Of a stretch of DNA of 64,000 nt, positions 27,266-36,957 are shown one piece after another. The notes beneath the pieces are model-generated. The model made no database searches. It was not told where the DNA came from and saw only the letters and a program-made list of their open reading frames with translations. Within the stretch, counting starts at the first letter, position 1. Each line of letters starts with the position of its first letter. The stretch spans positions 248,001 to 312,000 of the forward strand of contig NZ_JACGVC010000053.1 of the NCBI RefSeq assembly GCF_014077005.1, given 5' to 3'. A program made the position numbers and the translations under genes. Source of the stretch: Colwellia sp. MB3u-45 (GTDB lineage: Bacteria > Pseudomonadota > Gammaproteobacteria > Enterobacterales > Alteromonadaceae).

Positions 27266-28303
27266 ATGAACGTCGTAGTTATTGGTGCAAGTGGATATGT
27301 GGGGGCTGAATTAATTGGCTTGTTAACACAGCATAATAAAATCTCAATTCAACATTTATTGGTGTCTGAAAATGGTACCTCTAGTGGCCAAACTTTTTCA
27401 CAATTACATGCTCGTTGGCAAGGTATATGTGATTTGCCGCTAGAGCCTTTTTCTCCACAATGGTTTGAGCAACATATTAGTGCTTCTAAACACAAGATTG
27501 ATGCGGTATTTTTTGCCACACCCCATGAGTTTAGTGCGCAATGGGCCCAAGCCTTTATTGACGAAGATGTTAAAGTGTTCGACTTATCGGGTGGTTTTCG
27601 TTTAAAAGACGCTAAGCAATATCCCGTGCATTATGGTTTTGAACATCAAGCGTTAAACGCACTACAACAGGCTCAATATGGTTTAGCCGAATGGCAAGCC
27701 GCCGAGATTGCTACCAGCAATTTAATTGCTGTGCCAGGGTGTTATCCGACCGCGAGTTTATTAGCGTTAAAGCCCATCACCAGCAATGATCTCCATCAAG
27801 AAAATTCATTAATTGTGGTTAATGGTATTAGTGGCGTAACGGGGGCCGGTCGTACAGCGTCATTAGCGACAAGTTTTTGTGAAGTGAGTTTAACCCCGTA
27901 CAATATTTTGCAGCACAGGCATCAGCCAGAAATTAGTCAAGAAGCTAACGTTGAGGTGATTTTTAATCCACATTTAGCCCCTTACAAACGTGGACTATTA
28001 GTGACAGTGACCTTACAGTTAAAAGCTGGGGTGACTAGTCAACAAGTTGACAGTGCCTTTACAAAAGCCTATCAAGACACGCCATTGGTCAGAATAGTAA
28101 ACACTTGGCCTAAAATAGACAATGTTGCCTATAGCCCATTTGCTGATGTGCATTGGTTAGTTGATGAAGAAAAACAGGTGGTGGTGGTGAGCTGCGCTAT
28201 TGACAACTTGTTAAAAGGGGCGGCGTCACAAGCCATACAATGTGCCAATATTAGTTTAGGCTTAGCCAGTGAATATAGCTTATTAACCGCAGGGAATTAC
28301 TGA
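27266..28303 (+). CDS. argC: N-acetyl-gamma-glutamyl-phosphate reductase
   Basis: A 345-residue NADPH-dependent enzyme that reduces N-acetylglutamyl phosphate to the semialdehyde in arginine synthesis. The N-terminal Rossmann motif VIGASGYVGAELIGLL and the active-site Cys in VPGCYPTASLLAL are clear, as is GISGVTGAGRTAS. First gene of the argCBFGH operon; its TGA overlaps the argB ATG in TGATG. Confidence 0.97.
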   Translation: MNVVVIGASGYVGAELIGLLTQHNKISIQHLLVSENGTSSGQTFSQLHARWQGICDLPLEPFSPQWFEQHISASKHKIDAVFFATPHEFSAQWAQAFIDEDVKVFDLSGGFRLKDAKQYPVHYGFEHQALNALQQAQYGLAEWQAAEIATSNLIAVPGCYPTASLLALKPITSNDLHQENSLIVVNGISGVTGAGRTASLATSFCEVSLTPYNILQHRHQPEISQEANVEVIFNPHLAPYKRGLLVTVTLQLKAGVTSQQVDSAFTKAYQDTPLVRIVNTWPKIDNVAYSPFADVHWLVDEEKQVVVVSCAIDNLLKGAASQAIQCANISLGLASEYSLLTAGNY

Positions 28304-29094
28304 TGAAGAAGCCTGTTGTGATCAAAATTGGCGGCGCTATTTTAGATGGTTACAATCAAGGCAACACCTCTGCCTTAGCTGCGTTGTTAACCGTAATTGC
28401 CAGTTTAAAAGATCAACCTGTAGTTATCGTTCACGGTGGTGGCTGTGTGGTTGATGAAATGCTTGCTCAAGCAGGTTTTGTTACTGAAAAAAAACACGGT
28501 TTACGAGTGACACCCAAAGAGCAAATGCCGATTATTAGTGGTGCCCTAGCCGGTAATGTTAATAAAGCTATTGTGGCCAGTGCCGCGAGTTTAAAACTAC
28601 CCGCTGTTGGTTTGTCACTTACCGACGGTCAAATGGTGCAGTGCCATTTAAGCCCTCTAGCATTAGGCCAAGTCGGTGTACCTAAACCTTTTAGTAGCGC
28701 GTTATTAGATACGCTACTCAAAGCAAAATTTTTACCTATTGTTTCATCCATTGGTGCTTTGGACAATGGTGAGTTAGTCAATGTCAATGCTGATGATGCC
28801 GCGGTAGTGATATGTCAGTTGCTTAATGCTGAATTATTGCTGTTGACTGATGTTAATGGCGTTAAAGGGGCAACGGGCGAGTATTTAAGTTCATTGAATG
28901 CTCAGCAAGCAGAACAACTTATTACCAGTGGCGTTATTGCCGGAGGCATGACCGCTAAAGTAAACGCAGCATTGCGAGCGGCGAATCAGTTACGACGAAG
29001 TATCGCGGTTGCTAGTTGGCAATCACCTGAGCAAATTGTCGACTTGCTCAACGGCGACAGTGTCGGCACTCGTATACAGCCTAATGGTTGTTAG
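28303..29094 (+). CDS. argB: Acetylglutamate kinase
   Basis: A 263-residue amino-acid kinase that phosphorylates N-acetylglutamate. Motifs KIGGAILDG, VIVHGGGCVVDEML and VNADDAAVVICQLL are visible. It is a short form of about 260 residues like the E. coli enzyme, without the N-terminal helix associated with arginine-inhibited hexameric kinases, so feedback control probably acts on acetylglutamate synthase instead. It is translationally coupled to argC. Confidence 0.97.
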   Translation: MKKPVVIKIGGAILDGYNQGNTSALAALLTVIASLKDQPVVIVHGGGCVVDEMLAQAGFVTEKKHGLRVTPKEQMPIISGALAGNVNKAIVASAASLKLPAVGLSLTDGQMVQCHLSPLALGQVGVPKPFSSALLDTLLKAKFLPIVSSIGALDNGELVNVNADDAAVVICQLLNAELLLLTDVNGVKGATGEYLSSLNAQQAEQLITSGVIAGGMTAKVNAALRAANQLRRSIAVASWQSPEQIVDLLNGDSVGTRIQPNGC

Positions 29095-29162
29095 TTTCAT
29101 ATAAGCCATTTTAATTGTCATAAGACAAGTTGTTAACCGGTTTCGCACAGGATTAAAGATTG

Positions 29163-30077
29163 ATGAACTTACAACACTTCTTAGCTGATGATCAGCTAAA
29201 TAAAGCACAAATACTCGACTTAATTACCTTAGCACGTGATATAAAACAGCAACCTGAAAATTACTCTCAGGCTTTGGCGGGTAAATCAGTTGCCATGATT
29301 TTTGAAAAACCCTCGCTAAGAACCCATGTTAGTTTTGATATTGGCATTAATAAATTAGGGGGTCATGCCCTGTATTTAGGCCAACAAAATGGTAAATTAG
29401 GTGAACGTGAGCGAGTTAGCGACTATGCTAAGAACCTTTCTTGTTATGCCGATGCTATTGTTGCACGAGTTTTTAGCAACAATTCGATAGAGCAACTGGC
29501 ACAGCATGGCAGCGTACCTGTGATTAATGCCTTGTGTGATGTATATCATCCATGCCAAGCATTAGCTGACTTTGTTACTTTAGCCGAAAATTTTTCTGAT
29601 TTGAGCAAAATCAAACTTGCTTACATTGGTGATGCAAATAATGTCTCTAATTCATTAATGCTAATGGCAGCAATCGTCGGGGTTGATTTTACTTTAGTGT
29701 GCCCAGTAGGCCATGGTCCTGATGAACAAATGTATAATAAAGCCTTGAGCTTTAGTGGAGCATCAGGGACTAAATTATCTTTAACCCACGATATAGCTGA
29801 ATTAGGACAACAAGATGCTATTTACACTGACACCTGGATATCTATGGGTGATAATACCAATGTCGCTGATATTTTAGCGACCTTTAAACCGTATCAAGTG
29901 AATCATCAAGTGATGGCAAACGCAGGGGCAAGTATTGTTATGCATTGCCAACCCGCGCATCTTGAAGAAGAAATTACCACTGAGCTGTTCGACAGTGAAA
30001 TGTCGGTGGCTTTTCAGTCGGCTGAAAATCGCATGTGGGCACAAAATGCGGTGTTAGTGACTTTATTAGCGGATTGA
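29163..30077 (+). CDS. argF: Ornithine carbamoyltransferase
   Basis: A 304-residue enzyme that makes citrulline from ornithine and carbamoyl phosphate. A TTG directly precedes the chosen ATG (29163). The carbamoyl-phosphate motif reads FEKPSLRTHVSFD, where many OTCases have S-T-R-T-R. The downstream HPCQALADF and the ornithine-binding SMG region (DTWISMGD) are intact. The usual HCLPA motif is MHCQPAH here, with the catalytic Cys kept and the Leu changed to Gln. Position between argB and argG supports the anabolic role. Confidence 0.95.
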   Translation: MNLQHFLADDQLNKAQILDLITLARDIKQQPENYSQALAGKSVAMIFEKPSLRTHVSFDIGINKLGGHALYLGQQNGKLGERERVSDYAKNLSCYADAIVARVFSNNSIEQLAQHGSVPVINALCDVYHPCQALADFVTLAENFSDLSKIKLAYIGDANNVSNSLMLMAAIVGVDFTLVCPVGHGPDEQMYNKALSFSGASGTKLSLTHDIAELGQQDAIYTDTWISMGDNTNVADILATFKPYQVNHQVMANAGASIVMHCQPAHLEEEITTELFDSEMSVAFQSAENRMWAQNAVLVTLLAD

Positions 30078-30124
30078 TCTCTGTTTTACTAAGCAGATGA
30101 GCAAATTAAATTTAAAAAACATTT

Positions 30125-30158
30125 CAAGCTAGCCAATGACTCGTTATTGGCTAGCTTG
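30125..30158 (+). repeat. Hairpin between argF and argG
   Basis: A perfect 13-bp stem (caagctagccaat / attggctagcttg) with an 8-base loop, which can extend by one or two pairs. It ends 29 bp before the argG ATG and has no T-run. It may protect the argCBF mRNA 3' end or modulate argG translation rather than terminate transcription. Confidence 0.7.
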
Positions 30159-30187
30159 ACAACAAAATATTGTTAAGGAATAAAATC

Positions 30188-31432
30188 ATGGCTTTAGCCG
30201 CAAAAAAAGACATTAAAAAAGTAGTACTGGCCTATTCAGGTGGTTTAGATACCTCAGCTATCATCCCTTGGTTAAAAGAGAATTATCAAGGCTGTGAAGT
30301 CGTGGCATTTTGTGCTGATGTTGGTCAGGGCGAAGAAGAGCTTGTTGGCATTAAAGAAAAGGCCATCGCCTCGGGTGCTTCAGAATGTTATGTAGTTGAC
30401 TTAAAAGAAGAATATGTTAAAGACTATATTTACCCTATCATTAAAACGGGTGCGGTTTATGAAGGCCAGTATTTATTAGGTACCTCAATGGCGCGTCCAG
30501 TGATCGCCAAAGCACATATTGAAATTGCCTTAAAAGTGGGTGCTGATGCGGTTTGTCATGGCTGCACGGGTAAAGGTAACGACCAAGTGCGCTTCGAAGC
30601 TTGTTTTGCTGCCTTAGCACCGCAGCTAACCGTTATTGCTCCTTGGCGTGAGTGGGACATGGTTTCACGTGAAGACCTATTAGATTATTTAGCTGAGCGT
30701 AATATCCCTTGTTCGGCTTCATTAACTAAAATTTATAGTCGTGACGCTAATGCTTGGCATATATCGCATGAAGGTGGCGAGTTAGAAGACCCTTGGTGTG
30801 AGCCTTCAAAAGAAGTGTGGACCATGACAGTTGACCCTATGGACGCACCGAACGAAGCCGGCAAGGTAATGCTTAGCTTTGATAAAGGTGAGTTAGTTGC
30901 CGTCGATGGCGAGCCCATGTCGGCTTATCAATCATTAATGTATTTAAACGAAAAAGCCGCTGCACATGGTGTTGGCCGTATCGACATTGTCGAAAACCGT
31001 TTAGTGGGTATGAAGTCTCGTGGTTGTTATGAAACTCCCGGCGGCACCGTTTTAATGGCCGCATATAAAGGGCTAGAGTCATTAATACTAGACAAAGAGT
31101 CATTAAAGTATCGTGAATCTGTTGGTCATGAGTTCTCACACGTTATTTATGACGGTCGTTGGTTTACACCACTTGCGAAGGCACAACTTGCTTCTGCCGC
31201 CTCTTTTGCTGAAAAAGTTACTGGCGATGTCGTCGTCAAACTTTATAAAGGTATGGCACAAGTGACTCAACGTCGTTCACCAAACAGCTTATATTCAGAA
31301 GCGTTTGCCACTTTTGGCGCTGATGATGTTTATGACCAAAAACATGCGGAAGGTTTTATTCGTTTGTTTAGCTTATCCAGTAGAATTACCGCGCTTAAAC
31401 AAGCAGACTCAGTAATTACGGCAAAAAAATAA
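30188..31432 (+). CDS. argG: Argininosuccinate synthase
   Basis: Joins citrulline and aspartate with ATP to form argininosuccinate. The open frame extends to a TTG at 30170, but the ATG at 30188 has AAGGAA 7-8 bp upstream and is chosen (414 residues). The PP-loop [27 protein letters not shown], and [15 protein letters not shown] are diagnostic. It sits between argF and argH, with argH starting 18 bp downstream. Confidence 0.98.
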   Translation: MALAAKKDIKKVVLAYSGGLDTSAIIPWLKENYQGCEVVAFCADVGQGEEELVGIKEKAIASGASECYVVDLKEEYVKDYIYPIIKTGAVYEGQYLLGTSMARPVIAKAHIEIALKVGADAVCHGCTGKGNDQVRFEACFAALAPQLTVIAPWREWDMVSREDLLDYLAERNIPCSASLTKIYSRDANAWHISHEGGELEDPWCEPSKEVWTMTVDPMDAPNEAGKVMLSFDKGELVAVDGEPMSAYQSLMYLNEKAAAHGVGRIDIVENRLVGMKSRGCYETPGGTVLMAAYKGLESLILDKESLKYRESVGHEFSHVIYDGRWFTPLAKAQLASAASFAEKVTGDVVVKLYKGMAQVTQRRSPNSLYSEAFATFGADDVYDQKHAEGFIRLFSLSSRITALKQADSVITAKK

Positions 31433-31450
31433 AGGTAGAGGAATTTAGTA

Positions 31451-33412
31451 ATGGCATTATGGGGTGGACGGTTTAAAGAGCAAGCCAGTGTGCAGTTTAA
31501 AAAGTTTAATGACTCTTTACCTGTTGATTATCGTTTGGCAGTGCAAGACATTGTTGGGTCTATTGCCTGGGCAGAAGCATTAACTACGGTTAATGTCTTA
31601 AGCCAAGCAGAGTTTGAAGAATTAAAAGCGGCATTGTTAGCATTAAAAGCTTCCGTTGAAGAAAATCCAAAGCAAATTTTAGCATCGGATGCAGAAGATA
31701 TTCATAGTTGGGTGGAAATTAACCTAATAGAAAAAACTGGCGACTTAGGCAAAAAGTTACATACAGGTCGCAGTCGTAATGACCAAGTAGCCACCGATTT
31801 AAAACTGTGGTGCAAAGAAACGGGCAATGATTTACTTTATGCCTTAGTGAATTTGCAACAGGCAGTATTAGACCTAGCTGAACGTGAGCGTAATACCGTA
31901 TTGCCAGGCTACACCCATTTGCAACGCGCACAACCGATCACCTTTGGTCATTGGTGTTTGGCTTATGTTGAGATGTTTAACCGTGATATTGGTCGCCTAA
32001 AAGACGCCTTGTATCGCGCTGACACTTCACCCCTAGGCTCTGGCGCCTTAGCCGGTACCGCTTATCCGATTGATCGTGAAAAACTGGCCCATAATCTTGG
32101 CTTTCGTAGTGCCACACTGAATAGCTTAGATGCCGTTTCAGACCGTGATCATGTGATTGAATTATTATCAACCGCCAGTATTAGCATGATGCATTTATCG
32201 CGTTTTGCAGAAGACTTGGTTTTTTACAATTCAGGTGAAGCCGGTTTTGTTGAAATGAGCGACTTAGTTAGCTCAGGTTCGTCATTAATGCCACAAAAGA
32301 AAAACCCAGACGCTTGTGAATTACTACGCGGTAAAGCTGGGCGAGTGATGGGTTCACTCACCGGTATGATGATGACCATGAAAGCTTTACCACTGGCTTA
32401 CAATAAGGACATGCAAGAAGATAAAGAGGGCTTATTTGATGCGCTTGATACTTGGCAAGAATGCATGCAGATGGCGGTATTAATTGCTGAAGGCTTAACG
32501 GTCAATCGTGCGCGTACATTAGCGGCGGCTCAACAAGGTTATGCCAACTCAACCGAGCTTGCTGACTACCTTGTCAGTAAAGATATTCCCTTTCGAGAAG
32601 CGCATCATATTGTTGGTGAAGTTGTATTGGCGGCTATTGATGCGGGACACGCCTTGGAAGATTTTTCAATTGCACAACTGCAAAAATTTAGCGATAGAAT
32701 TGAACAAGATGTCTACCAACATTTATCGATTGAATCTTGTTTAGATAAGCGCGACGCTATTGGCGGCACTTCTCGTCAGCAAGTCGACAAAGCCTTAGCA
32801 GAAGTTCAGTCAGGCAATATTTTAGCGGACAACCAAGATACCTTAAATACCCAAGTCTTAGGTGCGCCAAGTAAAACGCAAATTAACTTAACCCTAAAAC
32901 AAGTGAAGCAACGCTTAAATGCCCAGCGTGCAGCAGCTATGTCGGTGCGCAGAGCAAGAATGTCAGATATTGATAGTATCTCAGCCTTGGTCGATTACTG
33001 GGCCGAGCGCGGGGAAATACTGCCACGCAGTCGCGATAATATTATTCATGCAGTGCAAAATTTTGTTGTTGCTGAAGTTGACGGCGCGGTAGTTGGCTGT
33101 GCGTCGCTCTATATCTACCAAACCGGTCTTGCCGAGATTCGTAGCCTAGTGATTGATAAAGCCGCCCATCGTCAAGGTCAAGGCCAAGCACTGGTACAAT
33201 ATTTATTAGAATTTGCTCATCAAATGCAGCTACAAAAAATTATTGTGCTGACTTATATTCCAAGCTATTTCCAGCAGTTAGGTTTTAATTTGATTGATAA
33301 AAATTCTTTAGCAGACAACATCATAGAAGACAGTGAGCAAAGCCCACATAAAAACCCTGAAGATGAAGTTGCCATGGAATATATTGTTAATCGTGGTGCT
33401 GAAAAAGTTTAG
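31451..33412 (+). CDS. argH: ArgH(A): argininosuccinate lyase fused to a GNAT acetyltransferase
   Basis: A 653-residue bifunctional-type protein. Residues 1 to about 460 are argininosuccinate lyase (fumarase/aspartase superfamily): [40 protein letters not shown] and the signature [20 protein letters not shown] (seen in sections). Residues from about 497 to 653 form a GNAT domain ([19 protein letters not shown], then the acetyl-CoA loop [14 protein letters not shown] and [10 protein letters not shown]), resembling the acetyltransferase half of N-acetylglutamate synthase. Such argH(A) fusions are known in Moritella and related marine bacteria, where the C-terminal part can supply acetylglutamate synthase activity. 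A separate argA lies next to it. RBS GAGGAA precedes the ATG. Confidence 0.96.
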   Translation: MALWGGRFKEQASVQFKKFNDSLPVDYRLAVQDIVGSIAWAEALTTVNVLSQAEFEELKAALLALKASVEENPKQILASDAEDIHSWVEINLIEKTGDLGKKLHTGRSRNDQVATDLKLWCKETGNDLLYALVNLQQAVLDLAERERNTVLPGYTHLQRAQPITFGHWCLAYVEMFNRDIGRLKDALYRADTSPLGSGALAGTAYPIDREKLAHNLGFRSATLNSLDAVSDRDHVIELLSTASISMMHLSRFAEDLVFYNSGEAGFVEMSDLVSSGSSLMPQKKNPDACELLRGKAGRVMGSLTGMMMTMKALPLAYNKDMQEDKEGLFDALDTWQECMQMAVLIAEGLTVNRARTLAAAQQGYANSTELADYLVSKDIPFREAHHIVGEVVLAAIDAGHALEDFSIAQLQKFSDRIEQDVYQHLSIESCLDKRDAIGGTSRQQVDKALAEVQSGNILADNQDTLNTQVLGAPSKTQINLTLKQVKQRLNAQRAAAMSVRRARMSDIDSISALVDYWAERGEILPRSRDNIIHAVQNFVVAEVDGAVVGCASLYIYQTGLAEIRSLVIDKAAHRQGQGQALVQYLLEFAHQMQLQKIIVLTYIPSYFQQLGFNLIDKNSLADNIIEDSEQSPHKNPEDEVAMEYIVNRGAEKV

Positions 33413-33425
33413 CCACTTTAATGTT

Positions 33426-33477
33426 TATACCCGTTCTCGACTTGCACAAAGTTACCCCTTGAAGTCGAGCGGGTATA
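33426..33477. repeat. Imperfect inverted repeat between argH and argA
   Basis: Arms tatacccgttctcgactt (33426-33443) and aagtcgagcgggtata (33462-33477) pair with a 2-base bulge around an 18-base loop. The element starts 14 bp after argH. Lacking a T-run, it resembles a dispersed palindromic element or an mRNA-stabilising structure more than a terminator. Confidence 0.65.
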
Positions 33478-33542
33478 TATAAGTTATTCATAAGTTATAT
33501 ATACGTATTAAGATAAGCGATAGATATTAGTGATCAGATGTC

Positions 33543-34850
33543 ATGAATAGTAATGAAGATAATGTAAAGTGGTTTAGAAGTGCAGCGCCCTATATCAATG
33601 CTCATCGTGGTAAAACGTTTGTCTTGATGTTTGGTGGTGAGGCGATACAACACCCAAATTTTGCCAATATCATTCATGATATAGCTTTGTTAAGAAGTTT
33701 GGGTGTTAAGTTGGTTTTGGTGCATGGTGCGCGCGTGCAAATCGAAGAGCGACTTATTGCTCGTGCCCTACCGCAACAAATTGAAGGTAATATACGTGTT
33801 ACTGACGCAGAAACCTTAACGGCGGTAAAAGACGCCACAGGTTCGTTGCGTATTCATATTGAAGCCTTATTAACCATGGGCTTAGTTAACTCACCTATGC
33901 ATGGTGCACAAATTCGGGTCAGTACCGGTAATTTTGTTATTGCTAAGCCTATTGGTGTGCGTGACGGCATTGACTTTAAGTATACTGGCTTGGTGCGTCG
34001 AATTGACGCTGAAGGTATTAATACCCAATTAAATTTTGGCTCAATAGTCTTGTTATCGCCTGTGGGTTATTCATCAACGGGTGAAGTGTTTAATTTAGCG
34101 TTAGAAGATGTAGCAGCAAAAACCGCGATAGCGTTAAAAGCTGACAAACTTATCACGTTAACTGAACAATCAGGGTTACTGGATAAACAGGGGGCTTTAA
34201 TTCGAAGTTGTGGGGTAGCGACCGTTAGTGATTTACTTGCAGAGCAAGAAGATCATGTTCAACAGTTACTGTTACAAGCGATTATACAGTGTGGTAAACA
34301 AGGGGTAGAGCGTTGTCATAGTGTAAGTTACACCAGTGATAGCGCCTTATTACAGGAGCTGTTTACTCGTGACGGTGCAGGCACCTTGATTGCCAAAGAC
34401 TATCAAGAGCAATTGTCAGCTGCCGGTATTGATGACGTTGGCGGTATAGTAGAATTAATCGCGCCACTGGAAGAAGAGGGTGTGCTGGTTAAACGCTCAC
34501 GCGAGTTGCTTGAAATTGAAATCGACCGTTTTACGGTGATTAAAAAAGAAGATGTTATCATCGCTTGTGCGGCTCTTTACCCTTACCCAGAAGCAAGAAC
34601 AGGTGAAATAGCCTGCTTAGTTATTCACCCAGATTATCGTGGTGGCAATCGGGGCATTCGTCTTATTCAAGCACTAGAACAGGCGGCGAAAAGGCAGAAT
34701 CTTACGTCAATTTTTGTCTTGACTACGGTTAGCGCACACTGGTTTATTGAGCAAGGCTACAGTGAACAAGCTATTGACAAGTTACCGGAAGATAAGCAAA
34801 AAATGTATAATATTCAGCGTAAGTCAAAGGCGTTTACTAAGATTATTTAA
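33543..34850 (+). CDS. argA: N-acetylglutamate synthase (classical ArgA)
   Basis: A 435-residue enzyme that acetylates glutamate with acetyl-CoA, the first step of arginine synthesis. The N-terminal amino-acid kinase fold (about 1-285; FVLMFGGEAI, LVLVHGARVQIE, VTDAETL) serves as the arginine sensor in this family. The C-terminal GNAT domain (about 290-435) has ACLVIHPDYRGGNRGIRLIQAL, the acetyl-CoA-binding loop, and TTVSAHWFIEQGY. It follows argH(A) after 130 bp and ends at a terminator. The window therefore encodes two potential acetylglutamate synthases plus argE. Confidence 0.96.
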   Translation: MNSNEDNVKWFRSAAPYINAHRGKTFVLMFGGEAIQHPNFANIIHDIALLRSLGVKLVLVHGARVQIEERLIARALPQQIEGNIRVTDAETLTAVKDATGSLRIHIEALLTMGLVNSPMHGAQIRVSTGNFVIAKPIGVRDGIDFKYTGLVRRIDAEGINTQLNFGSIVLLSPVGYSSTGEVFNLALEDVAAKTAIALKADKLITLTEQSGLLDKQGALIRSCGVATVSDLLAEQEDHVQQLLLQAIIQCGKQGVERCHSVSYTSDSALLQELFTRDGAGTLIAKDYQEQLSAAGIDDVGGIVELIAPLEEEGVLVKRSRELLEIEIDRFTVIKKEDVIIACAALYPYPEARTGEIACLVIHPDYRGGNRGIRLIQALEQAAKRQNLTSIFVLTTVSAHWFIEQGYSEQAIDKLPEDKQKMYNIQRKSKAFTKII

Positions 34851-34873
34851 TCACTTTTTCAAAGTTAAAAAGC

Positions 34874-34900
34874 AAAGCAACCATAGAGGTTGCTTTTTTT
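34874..34900 (+). terminator. Intrinsic terminator after argA
   Basis: A 9-bp stem (aaagcaacc / ggttgcttt) with a 5-base loop and a T-run closes the arginine cluster. Confidence 0.9.
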
Positions 34901-35061
34901 ATGTCTATAAAATCCGTAGGTAAAGATCATTTTATTAACAAATTGATAACAAATGATTTCAATAAATATTTTTTGTGTGCATACTGGGTTTCATATAAAT
35001 ATAAATTGGATTAATTTTCTTCTTCAATTTTTATAATAATAATAACAGGTAAATTTGAGAT

Positions 35062-36225
35062 ATGAATTTTTCTTGGCTTGTTGCCATATTTTTTGCGATC
35101 AGCGCATTCAGTGCTTTAGTTCAGGCAGAATCTGATAATAATGCGGAGTTTACTTTAGCTTCTGAAGCGGGCTATATAGATAATTTTTTCTATCAAGCTC
35201 GCAATGAGCAAAGTACGGCTTATTACACCTTATCGTCTGATTTAGCTTTAACATCTAACCGCCAACATTCAGCTTTTAATTTTGATGCAAAACTTGCCAC
35301 TTACTTTTTTGATAAGTTTAACAACGATGATCATACCGATTTCACCATCACGCCTACATATCAATTCAAGTTTAGCCAAAATCAACGACTGTACATGTCT
35401 GCTCTTTGGCTAAATAGTTATAACTATAGAGGTACGGGCTTATCTTTAAGCCAGGCTGAAGCTTTATCTAAAGGTGATGAAAAAGAAAATATAGGTGCTA
35501 GTATTGGCTACGAATATGGCACGTTTGAGTCACAAGGGAAATTAAATTTCGACCTGACCTACCATGAAAATAAATTCACTACTCGCCGCACAGACACTCG
35601 TCGTTTAGACACAGAAATACTTAATTTTAAGTCGAACTTTGATTATTTGCTATCAGGTAAAACCTTTCTGGCATTTGATATTGCTTATAAAGTCACTGAA
35701 TATCCGAACGATCCCATCAGTAACCGAGATAGCATTACAGCCTTAGTGGGGGTTAAGTGGTTTAGTACCGTGATTAGTGAGTTAAATTTTTTAGTGGGTT
35801 ATCAACAGCTAAAATTTTCAGATAACCGATTACGTGATGATCATGCTTTTAAGTGGCGCTTTGACTATATTTGGCGCCTTGCTGACTTTACTCGAGTACA
35901 TATAGTGTCTAATCGTCACTTTGATGAAAGCTATCGGTTAATCAGTAGTTACCGCTTAGTTCAAAGCCAGCAAATTGATTTTGAACATGGGTTTACCGAG
36001 CGTTTTAATGTCTTGGCCACAGTAGGCCTGACGAATGAAAAATTTATTAGTCGCCAGAACACTGAGCAAGAAGATTATTTATTCTCTACTTTGACGTTAG
36101 CTTACCAACATAGCGATAGATTGAGTTTGCAATTGAGTTATGACTATCAGGCATTGGACACCCGTGATGTCAATATTGATTACTCGTACAATAAAATGGC
36201 TTTAAGTGTGAAGATTAAATTGTAG
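35062..36225 (+). CDS. Outer-membrane beta-barrel protein of an exopolysaccharide locus
   Basis: A 387-residue protein with a signal peptide (MNFSWLVAIFFAISAFSALVQA). The mature part is made of alternating aromatic/hydrophobic beta strands (for example TPTYQFKFSQNQRLYMSALW and LQLSYDYQALD), ending in VKIKL. This fits an outer-membrane barrel of 14-18 strands, similar in style to EpsL/OMP_b-brl-type proteins found beside Wza/Wzc genes. The downstream neighbours are Wza-like and Wzc-like, which supports a role in polysaccharide secretion. The family assignment is by pattern and neighbourhood; no catalytic motif is present. Confidence 0.75.
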   Translation: MNFSWLVAIFFAISAFSALVQAESDNNAEFTLASEAGYIDNFFYQARNEQSTAYYTLSSDLALTSNRQHSAFNFDAKLATYFFDKFNNDDHTDFTITPTYQFKFSQNQRLYMSALWLNSYNYRGTGLSLSQAEALSKGDEKENIGASIGYEYGTFESQGKLNFDLTYHENKFTTRRTDTRRLDTEILNFKSNFDYLLSGKTFLAFDIAYKVTEYPNDPISNRDSITALVGVKWFSTVISELNFLVGYQQLKFSDNRLRDDHAFKWRFDYIWRLADFTRVHIVSNRHFDESYRLISSYRLVQSQQIDFEHGFTERFNVLATVGLTNEKFISRQNTEQEDYLFSTLTLAYQHSDRLSLQLSYDYQALDTRDVNIDYSYNKMALSVKIKL

Positions 36226-36260
36226 TTAATTGATTAAGATAGTTAATGCAGGTTTATAGC

Positions 36261-36287
36261 TAGTAGTAGTAGTAGTAGTAGTAGTAG
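36261..36287 (+). repeat. (TAG)9 microsatellite
   Basis: Nine uninterrupted tag trinucleotides lie in the 222-bp gap between the barrel gene and the Wza-like gene, 36 bp after the barrel stop codon. Slippage of such a tract could alter promoter spacing or leader structure of the downstream export genes. Confidence 0.95.
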
Positions 36288-36322
36288 CAAGTGAACTTAT
36301 TAATGTTGGTTACTCATTGTTT

Positions 36323-36370
36323 TGAACTCAGTACTTGTTGAACTCAATACTTTTTTAACTCAGTAATAGT
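36323..36370 (+). repeat. Three 16-bp tandem repeats
   Basis: Units start at 36323, 36339 and 36355 with consensus tgaactcagtactttt and a few differences each. They lie 78-125 bp before the Wza-like start codon, together with the (TAG)9 tract. Confidence 0.8.
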
Positions 36371-36447
36371 AATAACAATGCGAGTTTATCTATCACTAAT
36401 AAGTAGTTTACCTGTGATGTAATAGTTTTAACCTAGTTGGATGAAAT

Positions 36448-36957
36448 ATGCGAATTTTGATGTTTTGTTTGTTGTTTTTTCTCGGCCATGCAACAGGCGA
36501 TGATTATAAGTTAGGTGCTGGGGATCAAATTCAGATAATGGTTTATGGCGAAGCAGATTTAACCACCCAAGTTAAAGTCAATAAATCAGGTGTTATTTCA
36601 TTTCCGTTTTTATCTGATATTGTCGTTACGGGGATCTCATCAAAAAATTTAGCAAATAAAATAACTAACGGCTTACGCGGTGATTATTTAATAGATCCTC
36701 AAGTAATGGTGTCTATTGTTCAATACCGGCCCTTTTTTATTCACGGACAAGTTAAGCGCCCCGGTGGTTATCCCTTTCAGGAAGATTTAACCTTAGATAA
36801 AGCCATTGCTATTGCTGGTGGATTGGCCGCGCGAGCGTCAAAGTCGTCGTGGAATATCACCAGATTAATTGCAGGCAAAAAAATGGTTATTGAGGGCAAT
36901 GTTGCTAGCGTGATCTTGCCTGATGACATCATAGAAATTGAGCAAAGTTTTTTTTGA
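36448..36957 (+). CDS. Short polysaccharide export protein (Wza family)
   Basis: A 169-residue protein with a signal peptide (about 1-17). The Poly_export domain begins YKLGAGDQIQIMVYGEADL (about 21-100) and is followed by one SLBB-like domain (FFIHGQVKRPGGYPFQEDLTLDKAIAIAGGL, about 100-165). It lacks the lipobox and the C-terminal transmembrane helix of full-length Wza, so it is a short periplasmic or outer-membrane associated form; the upstream barrel may supply the pore. Its stop overlaps the start of the Wzc-like gene in TTGA. Confidence 0.9.
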   Translation: MRILMFCLLFFLGHATGDDYKLGAGDQIQIMVYGEADLTTQVKVNKSGVISFPFLSDIVVTGISSKNLANKITNGLRGDYLIDPQVMVSIVQYRPFFIHGQVKRPGGYPFQEDLTLDKAIAIAGGLAARASKSSWNITRLIAGKKMVIEGNVASVILPDDIIEIEQSFF

